From positions 29,767,438 through 29,831,437 of the forward strand of contig JAGTTD010000001.1 of the NCBI GenBank assembly GCA_018398585.1: a DNA stretch of 64,000 nucleotides, in the 5' to 3' direction. The notes beneath the pieces are model-generated. The model was given only the letters and a program-made list of their open reading frames with translations, was not told the DNA's origin and did not search any database. The stretch comes from Simmondsia chinensis (lineage: Eukaryota > Streptophyta > Magnoliopsida > Caryophyllales > Simmondsiaceae). Position 1 is the first letter of the stretch; each line of letters begins with the position of its first letter. The position numbers and the translations under genes were made by a program. Shown here one piece after another: positions 40,201-51,502 of this stretch.

Positions 40201-41390
40201 TCTGCTATCTCGCTTTTATCAGTAATGAACAGACCTAGTTCGTTTCTTAGTTCCATGATGCCTCTCCGCCGTCTTTTGGCTAGAACAGACACATGGAAGA
40301 AACTCGAATTCCTATCTCCCTTAGTGAGCCACTCCTTTCGCCAGTATTTTGCCCAAAACTTGTGGTTAAAGAACAAGAGTTTTTCCCTTTGCATGATAAG
40401 ACGTTTCAGTTTCTGATTTAAATGGAGATTGTCCGGGTTTCCCTCCAACATGTCCATGGTCTGACGAATCTTAGACTCATTTTTATCGACGTTTGCTTTC
40501 AGATGACCGAGAGATATGTCTTTGCATTCTTTTAGGTTTCTCTTTATGTTCTTTAGTCTCTGAGTGACTTCGAAAGGTCTGGAACCACTATATTTGGTAG
40601 CCCACGCTCTTTTGATTAAATCCCCCGTAGCCCTGAATTTCGCCCGTCCAGCCTAGAACCTGAAACGGGCTGCCTTGGACAACCCACCCTCCTCTGTACA
40701 CAAGAATAACGGGGTGTGATCTAAGATCGGACCAAACCCGTTATAAACGAAAGCGCGGGGGAAAAGGTTTGTCCAGGTTGTGTTCACCACAACCCGGTCC
40801 AACTTTTCCTGGATAAGGGTGTTGTTTACAGCCCTGGTCCAGGTGAACTTCTAACCTGTCCACTGGAGTTCCGCAAGGTTGAGACCTGTACAAAAGTCGT
40901 TAAGCCTTAAGAACCGCCGGTTAGCCGGAGGGCTACTACCTGCCTTATCTGCTCGACTCATGAGTTCGCTGAAGTCACCAATAAGACACCAAGGAACATC
41001 ACGATGGGGGGCCTGGTCTGCAAGCGATTTCCAGAATCCATCTTTTTCGTTTTCCTTGGCCGGGGCATAGACAAAGGAAATAGCCCCATTTTTCTTACTT
41101 TCCAGATCTGTAATAACAGTATGGGCTACCCTATGGTCCTGGGATGCAATGCCCACCTCAGACCTGGAGGAATGCCAGGCCAGCCAAATCCCCCCGACAT
41201 GATTATTTGCCGGGGAGTAGTTGCTTTGGTCAAAGCCCAACCTGGGAAGAATCCTCCTAATGGTATGTTCCGTCGTTAATGTTTCAAGGATGGCCATTAA
41301 GTTTGGGTTAAACTTTCTTATTAAGCCTCCTAATTCCTGTTGGGCAGCCCCACGTGCCAACCCGTGGATATTCCATACAAGGATCTTCAT
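37264..41390 (-). pseudogene. L1 ORF2: endonuclease, reverse transcriptase, RNase H, broken
   Basis: ATG at 41388-41390. Endonuclease 40851-41390 (MKILVWNIHGLARGAAQQEL, CLIGDFSELM). A linker with KEWLTKGDRNSSFFH (40340 region) follows. RT: FVLGRAIQDNIVIAHEV and KIDMEKAYDRVKWAFLE (39390-39760), SPYLFILCLEVLA and the catalytic box CLFFTDDSLLF (39073-39450). Zinc-finger region: QLCWGFTSSRSF and FLWQALNN (37992-38597). C-terminal RNase H: WAKVNFDGSKRGAKAGAGFV and HVFREANKAVDF (37264-37773). Stops lie near 40850, 39955 and 39765, and frameshifts near 39460 and 38590. FTDD takes the place of the usual F/YADD. The RNase H domain is typical of a subset of plant L1 elements. It is inactive as it stands. 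Confidence 0.9.
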
Positions 41391-42444
41391 GGAATTTCAA
41401 AAGGATACAGTTCTTCCATATAGCACACAGCTATGATTCATTGCCCATAGGCAGATCATGAGCCCAAAGCTCGTTCCCCAACTGTGACAGAGGTCACAAG
41501 AGACAAATTCCGCATCAAAAGAGAGCCAATTAACAAAAAGGATCCAGCTTGGCTCAAGAAGCCACCAATTTAGCACTAGGCCAATAAACCATTGCCTGCA
41601 GGCGAAGCCATTAGCCCGGAGCTCATTCCAAGGCAAAATAAAGGAGAGGCAATGGAGAAAGACATACCTGAGCACTATATCTCGTACATGCAACAACGCC
41701 TCTTCCACTTGGAAGCAATAGAGCCAACCTTTAGCATGACCTCCTTCCTTAGGGAGCTCTGGGAGCCCCAAAACACTGAATAAATCCTTGTAGATCGACA
41801 ACAACAGCTGAAAAATACACCTCACCCTCATAACCATCGAGGACCACCATCGGATCGTGGAAGACCAGCAACAAACCCGCCATGCACGGCCCGAAATCAC
41901 TAAAATGCCACCCCACACAGCTTTCTTACCCCAAACCCAGAAAACCGGACACACCAAATCATCAAGCCCCGCTATACATCACTGTAGATCTGCTCCCCGT
42001 GAAGCCATCACTGGATCAGCTCAGCCGGATAGCCTCCCACGCGCCGCCACGCGCGGCCAACAAGGCTCCTGGCGCTGTTCACCTTCTCTCTCCCCCCCTC
42101 ACCATTACTCACTTCACCTCCTCCCCAAACCACCCAGGCTTCGGACTTCCTCCGGCGACATCGGAGCCGGAGCCGCACCACCGGATTACGGCTCACGCGT
42201 TGCCACACGCGACCAGTCGTGGCCGGAGTCCTGTTCACAATGTCTCTTATCCCCTCACCCTTTCTCTCTGCACGTCCTCCCCCGCCGCCCAAACGTCGGC
42301 CTCCGTCCGGCGACTCTGAATCCTCAATCTCACCGCCGGTGGTGGGGTGACGCGCCGCCACTCGCCTCCCATATCACCATGAGAGAGAGAGGTTCATGAC
42401 ATTTTCAATTTTCTATTAAGACGTGACATCCCTACTTGCCAACC
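41391..42444 (-). other. L1 5' region, GC-rich, no ORF1 seen
   Basis: The minus strand has one open frame at 41397-41957 without any zinc knuckle or RRM-like motif. The part nearest the 5' end is CG-rich (CCGGCGACATCGGAGCC on the + strand), like an L1 5' UTR. Confidence 0.6.
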
Positions 42445-42584
42445 CACTTCATCATTTACGGGTACACAAATATAGATACATACAAAGGCATGTGGTTAGT
42501 CACCATGGGCATGGACTCATTTGCTGCCACATGTCTTCAGCTTTGCAAATGTCAGGACGTACATATATAACAATACATACGTAC

Positions 42585-42588
42585 ACAT

Positions 42589-42632
<44 letters not shown>
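42585..42632. repeat. (CA)n(TA)n microsatellite
   Basis: ACACACAC followed by ATATATAT within the Copia LTR. Confidence 0.9.
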
Positions 42633-42637
<5 letters not shown>

Positions 42638-43429
42638 TAGTTTACATCTAATTTTTCAGAACATTTGATAATATCCAATATTACCTGTAAAAATTGCACC
42701 TGAAGAGCATCCATTTTTTAATACAAGAAAGAATATCCCTACTATTTTTCAAGTTGCCCTTGTTTTCTCATGTGTAACCTTTTTAAGTACCTTTGAGAAC
42801 ATATAAGTAGAAAATTATTATAAAATACAGTTACAAGATATCAAAAGTATCAAATATATGAAAGAAAATAGAATTGAAATTTCCTCCTCATTTGTATGCT
42901 TTTTGCATTGTTCACCTTGTACTATTTGAATTTCATGCGTATAATGTGCATTATTGGTGCACAGAAGTCAACCAGTGGGTCCCATGGGCACTGTCGCATA
43001 CTATTCTGTCACTATTCCTTCACATAGTGGGTCCAATGGGCAAGCAGGAAAAAAAGATCAATTGGAGACCAATTATAATATTATGGGTATATTGATCAAC
43101 TACAAAATAATCTAATATTTTCAGCACTCCCACTTGATTAACGACATACTAGGAAATCTCATTAAAAACCTTACTAAGAAAAATTCAAGAGGATAAAAAC
43201 TTAGTTAGGAAAAAAAAAAGGTAGAATATTCATACAATAGAAACTTCCCCTTTTGGATATTCTTCTTAAAAGCTCTTTGGTACAAAAAATATGAAAGAGT
43301 ATAATGTGCTATATATACGTATTTTAAACCACCTAATTAAAAACCTTGATAGGAAAAACCCGGTGTGAAGAAAAAACCGTGGTGAAGGGAAAAAAAGTAT
43401 TGTGCGTGTATGACTACCCCTTATGTGAG

Positions 43430-44500
43430 CATGTCAAAGAAAGATGCTCTTGAGTTGGCTTATACCAATCTTTTGAACCAATTTCTCAAAGATTTTTGTT
43501 GGTAACGCTTCCGTGAATACATCTGCTAAGTTCTCACTTGAGCAAATTTGCTGAACATCAATTTCACCATTCTTTTGAAGCTCGTGCATAAAAAAGAACT
43601 TTGATGAGATGTGTTTGATTTCTTCACCTTTAATGTACCCGCTATTGGTTTAAGCAATATATGCAACATTGTCTTCATATAGTATTGTCGGATTTCCCGT
43701 TGATTATTGAAAGATCACATATTTCTTGAATATGTTGAACCAATGATTTCAGCAATACAAATTTGTTGCTTGCCTCATGAAGTGCAGCTATCGCATCGTG
43801 ATTTGCAGAAGTTGCTACTATTGTTTGCTTTTTGGATCGCGAAAATATAGTGGTATCATCATATGTAAACTGTTTGTGAGCAACCTTTGTGTGGATCATA
43901 GAAATATCCAGCATTCGCATATCCAATTAATTACAGGTTGGATTGCTTCAAGTATAATAATCCTATTCCACTTGTTCTATAAAGACATCGAAATATATGC
44001 TTAATCCTATTTCACTATCTTCATGTTGGCGTTGAATTGTATCTTGCTAACCTGTTAACTGCAAAGGCTATATCTAGTCTCGTAATTATCAAGATACATC
44101 AGTGCATCAATTGCACTCAGATATAGTACTTTAGGACCAAGAATTTTCTCATTATCTTCTCAGGGACCAAAGGGATCTTTATTTACATCACGGGATCAAT
44201 GACCATTGGGGTACTTAGTGGATGTCCCTTATTTATATGACAATAATTTAAGCACTTTTTCTATATAAGTAAATTGATAAATTAAAATTCCATTAGATAA
44301 GTGCCAGATCTGTAGACCAAAGAAAAATTGTGCCTTTTTGAGGTCTTTCATTTCAAATTGAGATATGTAATAACTTCTTAAGCTCTTTAGGAGTTACTAT
44401 GATATTTAAATCATCAATATAGACTACAATGGTATCAACTCCAAAATTTTTTACTGCAATGATATCAAATCAAAAAAAAATTTTCTTAATAAAAATACTG
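43430..44500 (-). pseudogene. Copia reverse transcriptase end and RNase H remnant
   Basis: On the minus strand an RT trace (VYIDDL-type sequence near 44400) is followed by RNase H: RMLDISMIHTKVAHKQFTY, SRSKKQTIVATSANHDAIAA, LHEASNKFVLLKSLVQHIQE (43675-43926), and then the conserved end with LQKNGEIDVQQICSSENLAD-like sequence (about 43500-43600). Many stops. It abuts the LTR that starts at 43126. Confidence 0.8.
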
Positions 44501-44979
44501 TTGGGTCAAATTTTAAAATTTTTTCCTAATTTAACAAAGTTAATGCAGCGGAAGGGGTTAAAATTCTTAATTTTAAACCTAAAGTTTCATTTAAAATTCT
44601 TATTTTAAATCTACAGATTTCAATTCCTAATTTAAATCTACAAGCCTCTGCTCTAATACATTTATAATAATAGCATGAACTTAAAATAGGCATAATAAGA
44701 AAAACTGTAAATAAATAAAAAACTGAAAACTAAAAAAAGAAGAAAAGAAAGACATACTTAGAATTGCTCTAATATAAGAAAAACAAAATAATAAGAACTC
44801 CAAGAAAGCCGAGAAAATCGAGACCCAGCTACCTCCTACGCAATGACCCGGAACCGCCTGGAGGATGGACTCCAAAACATATTAAAATAAGAAAAGAAAA
44901 TTTTCAACGAAAATTTTTCTCTCCAATAGGGTGCCCGAAAGTCAACACTTTTTAAAACCCTTAGTTTTAATTAGATGCT
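44501..44979 (-). repeat. LTR-derived repeat, left part, interrupted by the Athila-like element
   Basis: Composition and position suggest it is continuous with 51503-52720 once the Athila-like element and one copy of its target duplication are removed. It contains GACCCAGCTACCTCCTACGC. It has no coding capacity. Confidence 0.4.
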
Positions 44980-46385
44980 TGATAAATCTAATATAGAATA
45001 TAATTATTCATATTATTTTGGTTCAGTTTCTAACCATTTTGCATTAAATTTTTATCGCCATCGCTCACTTTTGCTCTTTTGCACTCTTCTTGATATTTTC
45101 TTGCAAAAACACTCATTTTGTGCTAAATCTTGCTAGGTTTTTATCATCAACATCAACAAATGGAAGCAATATACATCAAATAAAAGCAAAAAATTGGCAA
45201 AACACATCCATAGCACACGGTTTTAGCAAGGGTTCAACAAGAAGTGACACAAATTGTGCAAATTGCAAGATTTCGGCGGCAACTTAAGCAAATTATAGCA
45301 TTGTAAACTCTATCAACACAAGCATCATGATTTGAATTTTCAGTTTGGGCGCTGGAAAAGTAAAGAAAAATATTAAACAAAGCAAGTTGATGCAAGTTGT
45401 ATTTGGGCGGCAATGAAGAGCAAATGAGAAGGACTTAAGATGAATTTTTTTATTCATATTCTATCACATTGAAACACTATAAATAGAGGTGTTTTGGGGA
45501 GTGTTGGATCATCTCTCAACCAGCAAAAATCACTTACAAAGTAGAAGAGAAGAAAGAAGAAGAAGGAAGGAAAGTTTGGTTTGTAATTTTGCATATTTAA
45601 GTTCTTTCAATCCATTTCATCTTTAAAGTTCATGAATTTTGTCTTAGTTTTGCTTTATATTATGTCTATCATGAACTAATTTTTTTTTTCTAGGGCTACG
45701 ATATAGCCTAAGTTGTAACATACGCTCTCTTCTAATTCAACGTATTCAATGTTTAGTTATTGCGTTGTTGAAGTATTTATCATTGTTATTCATGAGTTTT
45801 GAATGCTTGATCACCATTTAAAGCCTATAATAATTCATAATGATTCTAAGAGGAGATTTATAATGATCGTTAAGGTGATAAATACCACAAATTGAGCGAA
45901 TACTAGAGATAGATTAGTGCGATTTGTGTGGTCTTAAGTGAAAACCATGAATCTTAAAATCTTTTCTTATTTAAATTCATGCAAGAGATTTATGAGTTAA
46001 TATGTAAACGAGTATGCTAAGTGTTGCTCAAGAGAGAATATTTAGTAAATTATGATTTTCGACCATCAACATGTAATAACAGCTTAAATACCGAGAATAG
46101 AAAGGCGTATTAATTCAACTAGGTGAAATCGGATGTCTTGGATCTTATTATCATAAAAACCATAAAAAAATACAATTTTTATAAAAATCAATAAACAATT
46201 TAGTTCTTTTTATTTTGGTTTGTTTCATTTTAAAAACTACAAATTTTGATTTTTCAAATAGCACTAAAACTACTCATTTCGGTACTCGCTCAATAACAAT
46301 CCTCATGGGAATGATGTTGTACTCACTTTTTATTAGTTGATATGACTTAGTACACTTGTTAAGCATATACACAAAATAAGCATCA
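44980..46385 (+). repeat. Athila/Tat-like 5' LTR
   Basis: 1406 bases. It shares GCTCACTTTTGCTCTTTTGC with 49688 onward and ends CACAAAATAAGCATCA. Confidence 0.88.
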
Positions 46386-46391
46386 AGTTTT

Positions 46392-46409
46392 TGGTGCCGC
46401 TGCCGGGGA
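46392..46409 (+). other. Primer-binding site, tRNA-Asp type
   Basis: TGGTGCCGCTGCCGGGGA differs at two positions from the tRNA-Asp-complementary site common in Athila/Tat elements. Confidence 0.8.
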
Positions 46410-47119
46410 TTATCCTTATTGGAGTGATATCGATACCATCTAGTTTTAGTACTAATTTGAAGTTCTTTTGTAAAAACTTGTAAATTTTTCTTGCATTTGA
46501 AAAAGAAACTTTCATTTCATTTCTTTCATTTAATTTATTTGATTTGTAATGCTATTTTTTTGTAAAATTCGTATAGCATCTCCCCCGCCCCCCAACCCAA
46601 AAAAATTTGTGTTTTGTTAAGTTTTGTTAGTTTTGTGTTATTTTGTTATTTTTCTTGTATTTTGTCCCTATTTTCATCTTTTTTTTACTTATAAGTTTAC
46701 TTTATTAAAATTTTAAAAGTTAAAATTGTTATTTTAAATTTTTTTTAAAACATCAGTGTTACTACTCCCCCCCTTTTTCTAAAAATTTAGTTTTTCTGAA
46801 CTTTTACTTTAGATTGTTGTATTTTTAAGTTTTCTAATTAGTTTTAACTTTATTTTAACTTTTTAATTCACCTAGATAAGTTTTTTGAAGTTAATTTTGT
46901 TATCTTTAAATTTTTCAAAACCTTAGTATTACTATCCCCCTTCTTTTAACTTCTTTTGAAAAATTCATATACCTTCCCCCCTCCCCGCCTAAAATATGAT
47001 ATTTGTTAAAATTTGTGTTATATTGCTATATTTTGGTACTTTATCATTATTTTTATCTTTCCTCTAACTTTTAAGTTTATTTTTTTTGGTATTTTGTTTA
47101 AAAAAAAAGAGCTAAAGGT

Positions 47120-47980
47120 GATGGCTTGAAACAACTATATGAGACCTCAATATCATGCTACACCGAGAAGACAATTATGCATTCGTGAAATTAATGCATT
47201 CGCGTCGTTATCTGCTCAACTCTCACTAATTTAAAAACAACTGGATAACATAAGTGTTAAAGCTGGTCTACTCCTAGATGTGAATTTTGAGTAGGTAACC
47301 ATGCTGGTATGAGTATGGAATGCCAAATGGGTAATAGCTTTTCCTCATCGGGTTTTGAACAAGATAACTACATGTCAAAACTAACCCTAGTACAAGGATG
47401 AATGAACCCTTCTAACTTTTCTTGGAACTATCACGAAGCACCTTGGTCACCACCTTATCCATCTCAAGAAAAGAAATATGACTTAGAAAAGACATTTAGG
47501 GAGTTCATGGAAACCATGGCTAATTTAAAAACCGTGAAAGCCTCCATCCAAAATTTAGAACCTCAAGTAGGGACTGCATTAGAGGAACTTTCTGAGAGGT
47601 CTAAAGATTCCTTGCCTAGCAATATCGTCACCGACCTAGGGTAGCAAACTAATGCCATAACATTGAGGGATGAGAACACATTAGAAGAACCACCTCAATG
47701 TGACATAAGCCCCATTATAGACTCATCGCCACCAATAACCAAACCTATCTTGACTGATCCACCACCACCAATTATCGAAATAGAATGTCGAGCTTATCTG
47801 ACATGGTCAGAGGTTTTCGGAACCATGGATGCCTGAGTGAAAAAATGCAGAAAAAGGTTGAAAACGAAATTTCAAGTTGTGGCACATTAAGCTCAAGCAT
47901 CCCATCATTAGAGAAGGTAGAGGTGGTCGTGCAAAGAAGGGTACAAGGAAGATCAACTAAAGAAAATGGTCGTTAAAGGT
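47120..47980 (+). pseudogene. Athila/Tat-like gag remnant
   Basis: Fragments include NPSNFSWNYHEAPW, a segment with KTFREFMETMANLKTVKASI and LEPQVGTALEELSERSKDSL, and AITLRDE, matching the conserved NFSW...IRNLEVQVGQ...ITLRSG order of this lineage. Stops separate them. No protease, RT or integrase follows. Confidence 0.7.
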
Positions 47981-48905
47981 GGATAGAGGAAACTCTATTT
48001 TCCTTCAGGACACAAGATAGATCATTATCAAAAAGTCGAGCTAACGACTATAGCTTAAGCGCTTTTTGGGAGGCAACCCAAGTATTCTTATCCTTACTTC
48101 ATTTAATTTATTTTCCTTTTGTTTTTATTATTTTCTCAGATATTTTGTTCAAACAGGTTTTTGAAACAAGTTTGAGGGTGACCTAATGACAGCGTTCACC
48201 ATCAAAAAGCAATCCTCAAACCTGGGAGGTATCTCTCACCTACTGTTGCATGCTTTTTATTTCTTTTAACATTGAAGACAATGTTAAATTTAAGTTGGGG
48301 GGTGGGAGAGACATTTTTTAAAATTTTGAACAAAATTTTTTTGAAAAGTTTTCCTGTTTTATCTTTTAGAGTCAGCTTCAGTGCCTTCCAAAGTTTGGAG
48401 CCTTTGTATAGGGATGTAGATAGTGTCGGACAACAAAAAGATTGTCTAATTTCTATAGTTTAGATCATTAGTCTTTTTAAAATTTCATTTGGAACCAAAA
48501 AAAAAAAGAAAGAGAAAAAAATAATTAAGAACTTATCTTCATGGTTCTTAGGCAATTTTTCTACTTTTTTTAGCTCGTTTACTTTAATTAGATTTGAATA
48601 ACCTAAGAATCAATTGTGTTTGTATTGTAATTGCAAAACACGATCTAATCTAAAGCACTATCTTGATAAAACTGTAGTATTTGAGTTCACTAGTAGCATG
48701 GTTGTTTTACTTTTCTTTTTGATTAAATAATGCTCAAATTTGAATGAATTGCATTAAGATTATCATTTACATAATAGACTTTAAAGAGTTATGCATAAAT
48801 CTAAAAGAAAAAGCTAGAAAAAAAAGAGTTAAAAAAGAAAAAGAGAGGAAAGCATCTCTAGCACTGCTATCCCATATAAATATGTTAAGATATGCGTTAC
48901 CCATC

Positions 48906-49191
48906 ATGAGGGCGTCTCAGTGGTGGCTTCTATTACCCACGCGGTCATCGCCCAGGGGTTAGGAGTTTGATTCTCATTGAAGATATACTCGATAAGTCAT
49001 AATGAGGGCGTCTCAGTGATGACTTGTTTTACCCATGCGGACATCGCTAAGGGTTGAGGGGTTTGATTCTCGTTGAAGATATACTCACACGGTAATATTG
49101 AGGGCGTCTTAGTGGTGGCTTCTCTTGCCCATGCGGTCATCACCAAGGAATCAGGAGTTTGATTCTTGTTGAAGATATATTCATGAGCCAA
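48906..49191 (+). repeat. Three 96-bp tRNA-like tandem repeats
   Basis: Units start at about 48906, 49002 and 49098, a period of 96 bases. Each has a box A-like GGGCGTCTCAGTGGTGGCTT and a box B-like GGAGTTTGATTCTC about 50 bases later, then GAAGATATACTC. They lie in the non-coding 3' part of the Athila/Tat-like element. Confidence 0.85.
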
Positions 49192-49590
49192 GATTGATTT
49201 GGATAGATTAGTTCCTCAAAAAATTAAAAAAAAGGAAAGAGACATGGAAATTATTATTTTTTTTTTTTTGTGAGTACCTTTTAGACTCGGGCATACTTGA
49301 GAAGTCATGTTGTGAGTGGTATAATTTTTGTTTTCCATTCGGTTTGAAAGTCTTGAGATTAAAAAGAACGGATAAACTTAATTTGCTTAGGCAATTTTTG
49401 GATTCATTAACCTTTGGTGATTGACGGATTTTTCCTTGGAAAGATGGTTTTGCCTTCAGAACCTTAAATTTTGAGCCTCGGTCATTCTTTTCTAATAAGA
49501 GTGCGCTTGCTTTGAATTGTGGTAGAATTCTTAAAAAGCATGAGATCTTGTGCTTCAATGTTTATCCTTGCTTGAAGACAAGCAAGATTT

Positions 49591-49601
49591 AAGTTTGGGG
49601 G
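49591..49601 (+). other. Polypurine tract of the Athila/Tat-like element
   Basis: AAGTTTGGGGG lies just before the 3' LTR, after GACAAGCAAGATTT, a usual pre-LTR context in this lineage. Confidence 0.75.
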
Positions 49602-49606
49602 TTTTT

Positions 49607-51502
49607 TGATAAGTCTAATTTAGTATATATTATTCATATTATTTTGGTTCATTTTCAAACCATTTTGCATCAAATTTTTATCGCTATCGCTCACTTTTGC
49701 TCTTTTGCACTCCTATTGATATTTTCTTGCCAAAACACTCATTTTGTGCTGAATCTTGCTAGATTTTATCATCAACATCAACGAGTGGAAGCAAGATACA
49801 TCAAATAGAAGCAAAAAATTGGCAAAACACATCCATAGCACACTGTTTTAGCAAGGGTTCAACAAGAAGTGATACAGATTGTGCAAATTGCAAGATTTGG
49901 GCATCAACTTAAGCAAATTATAGCATGAATACATTGTACACTCTATCAACACAAGCATCATGATCTGAATTTTTAGTTTTGGCTGTGGAAAAGTGAAGAA
50001 AAGTATTACACAAAGCAAGTTGATGCAAGTTGTATTTGGGGGGCAATGAAAAGCAAATGAGAAGGACTTAAGATGAATTCTTTTATTTATATTCTATCAC
50101 ATTGAAACACTACAAATAGAGGTGTTTTGGGGAGTGTTGGATCATCTCTCAACTAGTAAAAATCACTTACAAAGTAGAAGAGAATAAAGAAGAAGAAGGA
50201 AGGAAGGAAAGTTTGTTTTGTAATTTTGCATATTTAAGTTTTTTCAATCCTTTTCTTCTTTAAAGTTCATGAATTTTGTCTTAGTTTTGCCTTATATTAT
50301 GTCTATAATGAACTGATTTTGTTTTTCCAAGGCTACAATGTAGCCTAAGCTGTAATACACACTCTCTTCTAATTCAACGTACTTAATATTTTGTTATTGC
50401 ATTGTTGAGATGGCTGTAGATAGGGCCCAATGGAGGGCTAGCATAGGGGTAATAGAGGCTCCAGTTCGAGTAGGGCAGTCGAGCTTACTAGTGCTAGGCC
50501 TTGTCATCCTTTTGGCGCATGTAGGTGGTGTACTTGCTTCATGAGCTGCCACTTGCCTACGTATCTTTATCCTATCTTCATCTTTATCTTTAGCTCTATC
50601 CTTATCTTTATCTTATCATTGATCTGTGCTGATGTGGCTTGCTTTTTATTGTTGTTTTGCTCGCCGTGTGTTTGCCCTACTCATTTGTTACTCCCCTGCT
50701 GCCAGGTCACATGCTCTATGCGGCGGACCTGCTTCTCAGGTTGGGGGTCCTTGGAAACAGCCTTTCTTTAAGGTAGCCCCCTGGAGGGGGAAGGCTACGT
50801 ACATCTACCCACCCCTCGGACCCTATTTAGGCGGGAGCCCTTAGAGGCACTGGGTTTGTTGTTGTTGTGTTATTGCATTGTTGAAGTATTTATCCTTGTT
50901 CTTCATGAGTTTTGAATTCTTGATCACCATTTCAAGCCTATAATGATTCATAATGAGTCCAAGAGGAGATTCATGATGATTGCTAAGGTGATAAACACCA
51001 CAAATTGAGCAAATGTTAGAGATAGATTAATGCAATTTGTGTGGTCTTAAGTGAAAACCATGGATCTTTAGAACTCTTTTCTTATTTAAATTTATGCAAG
51101 AGATTGATGAGTTAATATGTAAAAGAGTATGCTAAGTATTGCTCGAGAGAGAATATTTAGTAAATTAAGGTTTTCGAATATCAACATGTAATTACAACTT
51201 GAATACCGAGAATAGAAAGGCGTATTAATTCAACTAGGTGAAATTGAATGCCTTGGATCTTATTATCATAAAAACAATTAAAAAATCAGTACACTTTTTA
51301 TAAAAATTATTAAAAATTTTTGTTCTTTTTATTTTGGTTTGTTTCATTTCAGAAACTACAAATTTCGGTTTTCAAACAGCATTAAAACTACTAATTTCGG
51401 TACTTGCTCAATAACAATCCTCGTGGGAATGATACCTTACTCACTCTTTATACGGTATACGACTTAGTGCACTTGCTAAGCCTATACACAAAATAAGCAT
51501 CA
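49607..51502 (+). repeat. Athila/Tat-like 3' LTR with RTE insertion
   Basis: 1896 bases, of which about 476 are the RTE fragment and its duplicated target; the rest is close to the 1406 bases of the 5' LTR. Confidence 0.87.
50409..50867 (+). mobile_element. 5'-truncated RTE LINE, copy F
   Basis: Flanked by a 17-bp duplication TGTTATTGCATTGTTGA (50392-50408 and 50868-50884). It begins GATGGCTGTAGATAGGGCCC, matching the end of the RTE ORF region near 32838, and ends with the family tail. It carries only the last part of the LINE. Confidence 0.88.

Larger units (their letters stand above)
37219..42444 (-). mobile_element. L1-type LINE, 5.2 kb, without visible ORF1
   Basis: Flanked by a perfect 15-bp duplication CACTTCATCATTTAC (37204-37218 and 42445-42459). 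It has a poly-A tail on the minus strand (T run 37219-37237). It has endonuclease, RT, zinc-finger and RNase H coding regions in the usual order of plant L1 ORF2. The 5' kilobase (41391-42444) is GC-rich and UTR-like and shows no ORF1 nucleic-acid-binding protein. It sits in a Copia LTR. Confidence 0.92.
37023..43126 (-). repeat. Copia LTR, about 860 bp, split by the L1 insertion
   Basis: The two LTR parts are 37023-37218 and 42445-43126. On the minus strand it starts TGCTGAAAATATT at 43126, directly after a polypurine CAAGTGGGAG, and ends TATAACA at 37023, followed by the primer site. It therefore serves as 3' LTR for the RNase H remnant on its right and 5' LTR for the gag remnant on its left. 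Confidence 0.75.
44980..51502 (+). mobile_element. Non-autonomous Athila/Tat-like LTR element
   Basis: LTRs run 44980-46385 and 49607-51502 (the latter lengthened by an RTE insertion); both start TGATAAR and end AGCATCA. Flanks ATGCT (44975-44979) and ATGCC (51503-51507) match at four of five bases. The primer site is of tRNA-Asp type. The interior is 3.2 kb with only gag remnants, an Athila/Tat-type 3' motif GGGAGGCAACCCAAG and a polypurine tract. By eye the LTRs differ by several percent over a 300-base stretch, so it is much older than the element at 1923. Confidence 0.88.

Noticed and set aside
41857..42399. Proline/serine-rich gene on the + strand
   Set aside because: It is antisense to the GC-rich 5' region of the L1 LINE, inside its target duplication; no domain or conservation is visible.
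48906..49191. tRNA gene cluster or CRISPR-like array
   Set aside because: The three units are contiguous without unique spacers, and box B is weak; they lie inside an LTR element. No anticodon stem could be drawn with confidence.
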